Origin: Candidatus Bathyarchaeota archaeon
GTDB lineage: Archaea; Thermoproteota; Bathyarchaeia; TCS64
Direction of reading: 5' to 3'
DNA length: 5,324 nt
Assembly (NCBI GenBank): GCA_030613835.1
Contig: JAUWLH010000122.1
Location: 1-5,324, forward strand
The notes under the pieces are model-generated. The model saw only the letters and a program-made list of their open reading frames with translations. It had not been told where the DNA came from and did no database searches. Shown here in pieces: positions 1-4,087 of the stretch. The first letter of the stretch is position 1. Each line of letters opens with the position of its first letter. The position numbers were made by a program, and so were the translations under genes.

Positions 1-2
1 CA

Positions 3-320
3 TGGCTCATGATAACAATAGGCGGTCTTGGGAGCAACCCCGGCGGGTACGTTGGCACCCTTTTCACCGTCTCTATCATTAAAGCACTCACTCTCTCGCA
101 GCAGTCCCTTGGCCCCATGCTGATCGGAACGAAGTGGATACAGCTCATCGGTTATTTCGAGGACATTATCCTTGGGGGCCGTTTACTGCTTTTCCTGATT
201 TTCAAGCCCCGTGGATTGGTGCCGGAAAAGAACCTGGTAATCAGGGACGTGAATTATATCGATATCATACTTGGGAAGGACCCGCTTAGGAAGAAGAGGT
301 CTTCTCCATCCTCTCCTTGA
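3..320 (+). CDS. livM: Branched-chain amino acid ABC transporter permease, LivM type (3' part only)
   Basis: The frame is open to the window's first complete codon, so this is the C-terminal ~105 residues of a gene that starts upstream. What is visible matches the end of LivM permeases: the 'IGGLGSNPGG' glycine turn with the following hydrophobic segment, then a last transmembrane helix ending in 'FKPRGLVPEK', equivalent to the LivM ending 'RPxGLLPE'. LivM-type proteins pair with LivH to form the membrane channel for leucine, isoleucine and valine (or related compounds), driven by LivG/LivF ATPases. Those partners are not in this window. About 26 residues follow the usual family ending, rich in Lys, Arg and Ser, and the last 11 codons lie inside the 3' end of the convergent gene at 286-648. 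No T-rich terminator is visible directly after the stop. The family call is firm. The transported substrate cannot be read from this fragment. Confidence 0.85.
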   Translation, partial: WLMITIGGLGSNPGGYVGTLFTVSIIKALTLSQQSLGPMLIGTKWIQLIGYFEDIILGGRLLLFLIFKPRGLVPEKNLVIRDVNYIDIILGKDPLRKKRSSPSSP

Positions 321-648
321 TCCAGCTGGCAGCGGTTATAAGCAACGGGTTGGGGGTTTCGACAACCGGTATATCCCTGGGCCCCACGCTTAGCTTTTCC
401 TTGTACTCCGGCATGGGGGCGTATATAACGCTGGCCCAGTAGATGCGACCCTCCTTCCTCTCCTTGAGGAGCTCTTTGGAGTTGAAAGGGAGAGGGCTGT
501 GGTGGAAAACGATTCCATTGGCCCAGTTCAGTATTATTGCGTGCCCTGAGTTCTGGATCAGCGCCCCCGTCTCCGCGATCTTCTGGAGGCTATACTCTAC
601 CATCTCCAGTATCACCAGTTCCTCCGCGGGCTTGTACTTGATCTTCAT
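286..648 (-). CDS. Small conserved-looking protein of unknown function (120 aa)
   Basis: I do not recognise this protein. It has an amphipathic, Glu/Lys-rich N-terminal helix (about residues 1-30), then a central part with alternating hydrophobic strands ('HAIILNWANGIVFHHSP', 'RIYWASVIYAP'), and a C-terminal helix ending in SSS. There is no signal peptide or membrane helix, so a small soluble alpha/beta domain is likely. The start at 648 is supported by a purine-rich GAAGGAGAAGG stretch 7-17 nt upstream (656-666), a Shine-Dalgarno-like site that the leaderless genes in this window lack. Only 35 nt separate the start from the encoded CCA end of the tRNA-Ile gene on the same strand, with no terminator between, so it may be read from the tRNA promoter. 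Its last 35 bp overlap the convergent livM. Codon usage looks coding, and the plus-strand frame at 443-655 is its shadow. Confidence 0.7.
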   Translation of the reverse strand: MKIKYKPAEELVILEMVEYSLQKIAETGALIQNSGHAIILNWANGIVFHHSPLPFNSKELLKERKEGRIYWASVIYAPMPEYKEKLSVGPRDIPVVETPNPLLITAASWIKERMEKTSSS

Positions 649-683
649 TGTCTAACCTTCTCCTTCGCTGTTTAGAAATGCAT

Positions 684-761
684 TGGTGGGCCCGCTGAGA
701 TTTGAACTCAGGACCTTCTGATTATCAGTCAGACGCCATAACCGTTCTAGGCCACGGGCCC
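684..761 (-). tRNA. tRNA-Ile (anticodon GAT), CCA encoded
   Basis: On the minus strand the sequence folds into a full cloverleaf. The acceptor stem is GGGCCCG/CGGGCCC (7 bp), with T8-G9 and then a D arm GCCT/TGGC around a 10-nt loop. The anticodon stem is TCTGA/TCAGA with loop CTGATAA, so the anticodon is GAT (Ile). The variable loop is AGGTC, the T arm is CTGAG/CTCAG with loop TTCAAAT, and the discriminator is A at 687. The next three genomic bases complete an encoded CCA (684-686). The mature body is 75 nt (687-761) and has no intron. A TATA-like box lies about 30 nt upstream. The 6 nt before and the nucleotides just after the tRNA are complementary (see findings). Confidence 0.97.
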
Positions 762-788
762 AATGCAACAGCATTGATGGTACATCTC

Positions 789-798
789 AATTAAATAT
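789..798 (-). promoter_or_regulatory. TATA-like box of the tRNA-Ile gene
   Basis: The minus strand reads ATATTTAATT, an A/T-only element centred about 32 nt upstream of the tRNA 5' end. With the usual archaeal spacing of roughly 26 nt, transcription would begin near 767, giving a leader of only about 6 nt. The start point is inferred. Confidence 0.45.
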
Positions 799-825
799 CT
801 TACTCATTCTGTGGAGGATGACGTT

Positions 826-1059
826 TTATTTGATGTATATCGCCAGTATCGTTGTCAGGATGATTATAGCTGAGCACACTAGGACCCTGAGGATGATGGG
901 CCTGATGATCTCCATCTCGGGGATGGCCTCAACGTTTCCGCCGACGGGGATGATGTTCCGTGCCTCGGGCGAGCTTATGGTTATCTGGATTACCCCAATT
1001 TTTACACTGAGTATAGGTTTTAATGTAAAAACTGTAAAAGAAGTGTAAGAATTACACTC
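826..1059 (-). pseudogene. Unannotated minus-strand frame ending in a membrane helix; gene remnant or unusual small membrane protein
   Basis: The frame is open for 77 codons from just after an in-frame TAA (1060-1062) to a TAA at 826-828. From about 980 downwards the codons look strongly protein-coding, with many ATC, CCC, GTC, GAG and GGC, giving 'ITISSPEARNIIPVGGNV' followed by Glu/Pro residues. The last ~25 residues form one hydrophobic helix (Ile/Leu/Val/Ala-rich, ending IAIY-type with a terminal Lys). This is what the membrane-anchored C-terminus of a surface or secreted protein looks like. The only in-frame ATG is at 913-915, which would give a 29-residue single-pass peptide and leave the coding-like stretch before it unused; no ATG, GTG or TTG lies upstream in frame. 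I favour a decayed 3' end of a larger gene. A short genuine membrane peptide from 915, or a non-standard start, are alternatives. The plus-strand frame at 818-1048 is its Met-rich antisense shadow. Confidence 0.4.
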
Positions 1060-1170
1060 TTAACCAATTACCGTATAACACTTTACGGTTATTTCCCTTA
1101 ATCATTGACGGAATTACAACCTTTTTTGTTATACAGTTGACGGTTATTCTTTACACAATCTGTATAATAA
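1001..1170. promoter_or_regulatory. AT-rich block of short repeats, probable operator region of the HTH regulator
   Basis: This gene-free block holds several families of short repeats. TTTACA/TGTAAA half-sites occur at 1001-1006, 1024-1029 and 1033-1038, and as the perfect inverted pair GTGTAA (1043-1048)/TTACAC (1052-1057). They also occur at 1150-1155, facing TGTATAA at 1161-1167. GTATAACA at 1073-1080 is the exact inverse of TGTTATAC at 1127-1134. TT(T/G)ACGG recurs as direct copies at 1082, 1105 and 1137, twice followed by TTATT, with spacings of 23 and 32 bp, near two and three helical turns. CCGTA (1071-1075) and TACGG (1084-1088) also pair. Such density directly upstream of a gene for a DNA-binding protein suggests autoregulation; the binding itself is inferred. 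Confidence 0.5.
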
Positions 1171-1226
1171 AGAAAAGTGGATAACGGGTTTCAGGTATCC
1201 TATCAATACAGCCTTCTTCGGTGGGA

Positions 1227-1235
1227 TTTATTTAA
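1227..1235 (+). promoter_or_regulatory. TATA box of the HTH regulator gene
   Basis: TTTATTTAA is centred 27 nt upstream of the ATG at 1258, the spacing expected if transcription starts at the start codon itself. It falls inside the 5' extension of the frame from GTG 1177, which argues that this extension is not translated. Confidence 0.6.
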
Positions 1236-1257
1236 TGCACATTATCTAGTACAGGTA

Positions 1258-1983
1258 ATGTCCAATTACAGTCCGACGCGGGATACCCTTGCGAAGAGGA
1301 TAGCGGGTGAGATCGTCTTGAGCGCTGCACCGGGGCAAACCATGAGGAAGTGGAGGGGTCTGCTGAGCGTGAACCAGATTGATATGGCTAAGGCGCTGGA
1401 GCTCTCGCCATCCGTCATAAGCGACTACGAGACGGGTCGCAGGAAGAGTCCTGGCGCGGGGTTCATCAAGCGTTACGTTGGCTCACTGCTGGACATCGAT
1501 GTGATACGTGGCGGCCACTACATCAAGCAGCTTAGCAGGATCACCCTTGATCCAAGCGATGTGTTCTCCGATATCAGGGAGTTCATGGCACCGGTGTCGA
1601 TCCAGGAGATTGTTGAGGCAGTTGATGGGGAGATGTACAACGGGATGGATCAGGTGGAGCAGGATGTCTTCGGTTACACCGTGGTGGACAGCATGAAGGC
1701 CATCATGATGCTGAGCGGTCTGGATTTCTACAGGATATTCGGGACCACCAGCGAGAGGGCCCTGGTGTTCACCGGCGTGAGCCGGGGCAGGTCCCCTATG
1801 ATCGCAGTCAAGATCAGCCCATTCAAGCCGAGGGTTATCATCCTTCACGGTCTGGACGGTAAGATTGATCCCCTAGCGGTCCAGCTTGCGAGGCACGAGA
1901 ACATTCCCTTAGCTGTGTCTGGGATGGAAACCGAGGACGAGCTGGTGGCTTCCCTTATCGACCTCTACCAGTCCACCGGGTAG
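1258..1983 (+). CDS. XRE-type helix-turn-helix transcriptional regulator, archaeal two-domain form (241 aa)
   Basis: A cytoplasmic DNA-binding protein. Residues ~30-78 form a Cro/XRE-type HTH domain: 'LLSVNQIDMAKALELSPSVI' carries helices 2-3, followed by 'SDYETGRRKSPG', the typical XRE turn after the recognition helix. After a linker, residues ~120-241 form an alpha/beta domain ('FGYTVVDSMKAI', 'RALVFTGVSRGRSPMIAVKI', 'RVIILHG', 'NIPLAVSG') that could bind a ligand or mediate oligomerisation. The layout resembles the predicted archaeal regulators grouped as COG1709, recalled from memory and not searched. I chose ATG 1258 over GTG 1177 because a TATA box sits 27 nt upstream of 1258 within the longer frame, there is no Shine-Dalgarno site, and homology-like sequence begins only after 1258. 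The upstream repeat block suggests autoregulation. The gene runs convergently into the permease gene, 46 bp away. Ligand and regulon are unknown. Confidence 0.85.
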   Translation: MSNYSPTRDTLAKRIAGEIVLSAAPGQTMRKWRGLLSVNQIDMAKALELSPSVISDYETGRRKSPGAGFIKRYVGSLLDIDVIRGGHYIKQLSRITLDPSDVFSDIREFMAPVSIQEIVEAVDGEMYNGMDQVEQDVFGYTVVDSMKAIMMLSGLDFYRIFGTTSERALVFTGVSRGRSPMIAVKISPFKPRVIILHGLDGKIDPLAVQLARHENIPLAVSGMETEDELVASLIDLYQSTG

Positions 1984-2019
1984 CTGCTTGTTGGGACCGC
2001 GCCTGATAGGGGTTGAGAA

Positions 2020-2031
2020 GTTTTTCCTTTT
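2020..2031 (+). terminator. T-rich terminator of the HTH regulator gene
   Basis: The plus strand reads GTTTTTCCTTTT, 37-48 nt after the regulator's stop codon. Archaeal terminators are mostly T-tracts without a required hairpin, and none is visible here. The tract overlaps the stop codon of the convergent permease by 2 bp. No equivalent minus-strand T-tract is seen for the permease. Confidence 0.5.
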
Positions 2032-3277
2032 ACTCGTACCTGAGGGCCTCCACAGGGTGAAGGTTTGCCGCCTGCCATGACGGGTATAGCCCCGCGATCA
2101 CGCTTGTGAGCACCGCGAACAGGACAACGGCGAGTCCCAAGTCATAGGTCACAGATACGGGTAACCCTATATAGTCCCCAACGACCACGCCCATGGCGAA
2201 TCCCAGGGCTGCCCCTAGTATTCCCCCCAGCACGCCCGTTATTGTGGCCTCGCTGATGAATAGCAGGAGCACCTCAGTGCTCTTGGAGCCCAGTGCCTTG
2301 AGTATCCCGATCTCCCTGGTGCGCTCCATGACGCTGATGGTCATGGTGTTGATGATGCTGACCCCTGCCACTAGCAGGCTTATGGCGGCGATCCCGCCCA
2401 GGACTGCCTCGATGGTGCCTATTACCTGGCCCACCTGTTCCTGGATCATATCGAAGCTCATGACCATGACCCTGTCCTCGAACTTTTCCTTAATCTCATC
2501 GACCACGAGGTCCACGTTCTCCATCTTGTCCACTTGGAGGGCGACAAAGTCCACCGTACTCCCCGTCTCGAATATGGTCTGGGCGTCCCTGAATGAGAGC
2601 ATGACGCTTTTGTCGTCCTCTGACCCGAAGGTCCCGCCGACCTCCTCCAGGATTCCTACTACCCTGAAGGTGGCTTCCTTCTGCTCGCTTCCAACGTAGA
2701 AGTTGAAGGTCATCCTGTCCCCCACATCGATGAGGGGCTCCTCCTCTCCCTTGGGCTGGGATATTAGGTGCCCTATAACGATGGCTCCCTGGTCCGCCTG
2801 GATCAGGGTCCTTCCCTCGGCTACCTCGAAGGAGCTGTATATATCGAAGTAAACGGGGGTCACTCCGAACATGTTGGCCATGTACGTATCTCCCCTGATT
2901 GTGTATGTCCCGAACTTGTTGGCGATGATGGGGGCCATGCGTTTGACGTTGGGTATCTTCTCAAGTATGGTGATATCTCGCCAGTTGAAGCCCTCGCCCA
3001 CGAGGCCCCTTCCCTGCCTTATCTCGAAGGGTATGACCATGACGTTGTTGGGGCCGAACATCTCCAGCTGGCCCGAGACCTCTACTGATAGGCCCTGGGT
3101 TATGCTGACGAGGCCGGTGACTGCTGCGCAGCCTATGAGTATGCCCAGCACGTTCAGTCCGAGCCTGAACTTTTGCTCGCTCAGTCCCTGGAAGGCAGTT
3201 AGTATGGTATCCTCTAGCTTCAACTCGTATTTCCTCTCGCGGTGTCGGATATAAACACGGCTGGTGTTAATAGCCAC
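2030..3277 (-). CDS. ABC transporter permease, FtsX/MacB family (415 aa from GTG; 397 aa from likely TTG 3223)
   Basis: A membrane subunit of the MacB/LolC/FtsX superfamily, whose members couple a cytoplasmic ATPase to extracellular events such as export or lipoprotein or peptide handling. Numbered from the GTG: TM1 is at ~39-61 ('LGLNVLGILIGCAAVTGLVS'); residues ~65-285 form the extracytoplasmic MacB_PCD domain; TM2 is ~290-314. The coupling region 'SVMERTREIGILKALGSKS' follows at ~315-333, then TM3 ~342-367, TM4 ~378-396 and the typical end 'LYPSWQAANLHPVEALRYE'. All elements of a four-TM permease are present and intact. The true start is probably TTG 3223: a TATA-like box lies 29 nt upstream of it, and 'KLEDTILTAFQGL' there matches the usual N-terminus of the family, whereas the extra 18 residues are Arg-rich and overlap that box. 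No ATPase partner is adjacent, so it must be encoded elsewhere or the permease acts alone. The substrate cannot be inferred. Confidence 0.9.
   Translation of the reverse strand: MAINTSRVYIRHRERKYELKLEDTILTAFQGLSEQKFRLGLNVLGILIGCAAVTGLVSITQGLSVEVSGQLEMFGPNNVMVIPFEIRQGRGLVGEGFNWRDITILEKIPNVKRMAPIIANKFGTYTIRGDTYMANMFGVTPVYFDIYSSFEVAEGRTLIQADQGAIVIGHLISQPKGEEEPLIDVGDRMTFNFYVGSEQKEATFRVVGILEEVGGTFGSEDDKSVMLSFRDAQTIFETGSTVDFVALQVDKMENVDLVVDEIKEKFEDRVMVMSFDMIQEQVGQVIGTIEAVLGGIAAISLLVAGVSIINTMTISVMERTREIGILKALGSKSTEVLLLFISEATITGVLGGILGAALGFAMGVVVGDYIGLPVSVTYDLGLAVVLFAVLTSVIAGLYPSWQAANLHPVEALRYE
3249..3255 (-). promoter_or_regulatory. TATA-like box of the permease gene
   Basis: The minus strand reads TTTATAT, centred 29 nt upstream of TTG 3223. 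It lies within the frame from GTG 3277, which favours the shorter protein and a leaderless mRNA. Confidence 0.45.
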
Positions 3278-3443
3278 TTGACATAAGGAAAAAAATAATT
3301 CTTACCGTGCATGTTTCTGCCTGGGAAAAACCATTACCTATCCGGGTTATACACTTGATCTCAGCCTGCCTGGGAGGTTCTGGGGCTTCTTTTCCGTAAA
3401 GGGGGTTATTTGGGGATGGAATAGCCTGCCCCCTATCCTTCCC
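3278..3443. other. Intergenic region between the cyclotransferase-like and permease genes
   Basis: No gene is seen here. A minus-strand T7 run (plus-strand A-run 3289-3295) and a second T5 run (3326-3330) could end the transcript of the upstream gene at 3444-3887. GTTATACACTTGATC at 3346-3360 closely resembles an element of the repeat block upstream of the HTH regulator. CTGCCTGGGA occurs twice as a direct repeat (3317-3326 and 3366-3375), and AGCCTGCC at 3363 and 3423. Confidence 0.4.
3288..3296 (-). terminator. T-run, possible terminator of the cyclotransferase-like transcript
   Basis: On the minus strand a run of seven T follows ATTA, about 150 nt downstream of the stop codon at 3444 and ahead of the permease TATA box. 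Archaeal termination needs little more than such a T-tract. It is rather far from the stop codon, so the call is tentative. Confidence 0.3.
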
Positions 3444-3887
3444 CTAGTCTACTGTATCACGTTCAAGGGACTTGATGTATTCCGGGGGCAGGCCTAAGGT
3501 CTTGGCTCCATCGATCATGTACTTGAGGTACAGCTTGGTCGGGTTGAAGGGGCCGCGTGGGTTCGTGGTTCTATAGACGTGGGCCAGCATGGGCTTGCCT
3601 GCCTCGCTTACCACCATTATTGGGTGTCTGTAGTAGTTGCCGTTTGGTACGCCTTCGATGGTGTCAAGGTGCTCCATCTCGTCCGGCGGTATCTCGTAGA
3701 CTGCCCCGCGTACGAGTTTGTTGATGGCGGGCTCGATTCCTGTGACTCCTCCCTTGTAGTTGGTGCTGTAGTAGTTGAACTGGACCTCCCAGTTGGGGAT
3801 CAGTGCCTTGCATATGAACTGGGCTGACGGCGTGTGCCTTTTCAGGTTCTGGATGTCCATGAAGCTGCCGTATGTGAAATATAGCAT
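3444..3887 (-). CDS. Gamma-glutamylcyclotransferase-like (AIG2/GGCT-fold) protein (147 aa)
   Basis: A soluble enzyme of the GGCT fold, whose members release 5-oxoproline from gamma-glutamyl amino acids or act on related gamma-glutamylamines. The start 'MLYFTYGSFMD' gives the family's YGS substrate-binding loop at residues 6-8. 'LDTIEGVPNGNYYR' places the expected catalytic glutamate at E78, in the same context as the 'EGV.sG.Y' motif of characterised members. The length of 147 aa is normal. ATG 3887 is preferred to the in-frame start at 3932 because a TATA-like box (ATAATAAA, 3911-3918) lies 27 nt upstream and the YGS loop normally follows directly after the first strand; the extra 15 residues would overlap that box. 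The gene lies between the permease and the racemase-like gene on the same strand, but each gap holds promoter-like elements, so it is probably its own unit. The real substrate is uncertain, because most archaea do not make glutathione. Confidence 0.85.
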   Translation of the reverse strand: MLYFTYGSFMDIQNLKRHTPSAQFICKALIPNWEVQFNYYSTNYKGGVTGIEPAINKLVRGAVYEIPPDEMEHLDTIEGVPNGNYYRHPIMVVSEAGKPMLAHVYRTTNPRGPFNPTKLYLKYMIDGAKTLGLPPEYIKSLERDTVD

Positions 3888-3910
3888 GGGGAAGGGAATG
3901 CCTCGTCTCG

Positions 3911-3918
3911 ATAATAAA
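3911..3918 (-). promoter_or_regulatory. TATA-like box of the cyclotransferase-like gene
   Basis: The minus strand reads TTTATTAT, centred 27 nt upstream of ATG 3887, preceded by a purine-rich stretch (GGCAGGGAAA) that could serve as BRE. The spacing fits a leaderless mRNA and decides the start codon. Confidence 0.55.
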
Positions 3919-4002
3919 TTTCCCTGCCTCAAAGTGATTCAAGGTTTTTTCCTTCGAGCAAAATTCCTAATGAGCAATACATTCTAATGTTTGTTTTGTT
4001 AG

Positions 4003-4010
4003 TTTTATAT
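4003..4010 (-). promoter_or_regulatory. Second, distal TATA-like box upstream of the cyclotransferase-like gene
   Basis: The minus strand reads ATATAAAA, a stronger match to the archaeal TATA consensus than the proximal box. A start about 25 nt downstream would fall near 3982, at an ATG that opens a 17-codon frame ending at 3929. It could add a longer transcript for the gene at 3444-3887. There is no plus-strand gene it could serve. Confidence 0.3.
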
Positions 4011-4087
4011 GATAAATCTAAATCGGGTCGCGCGTGCAGCCAAGACAATCAGAAATACGTAGGGATTTAACGTAGAATAGTATGTGG

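Noticed and set aside
818..1048. Plus-strand frame of 76 codons, Met- and Ile-rich
   Set aside because: It is the antisense shadow of a more coding-like minus-strand frame. Its many Met codons arise from CAT/GAT-type codons on the other strand, and it has no promoter or ribosome site.
1177..1257. GTG start giving a 27-residue longer HTH regulator
   Set aside because: The extension covers the TATA box at 1227-1235, is unlike an XRE N-terminus, and has no ribosome binding site.
1258..1983. Idea that the regulator is ThiR (HTH fused to a ThiN domain)
   Set aside because: The C-terminal domain does not show the ThiN pattern I would expect, and no thiamine genes are nearby.
2193..3254. Several plus-strand frames (2193-2699, 2768-3088, 2871-3254)
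   Set aside because: All are antisense to the clearly recognisable FtsX/MacB permease, and have Ser/Thr/Met-rich shadow composition.
3317..3375. Two CTGCCTGGGA repeats as a possible mobile-element end or CRISPR repeat
   Set aside because: There are only two 10-bp copies with no regular spacers, no terminal inverted repeats and no transposase or cas gene.
3664..3942. Minus-strand 92-aa frame, His-rich
   Set aside because: It is a shifted-frame shadow of the cyclotransferase-like gene, whose own frame carries the YGS and EGV motifs.
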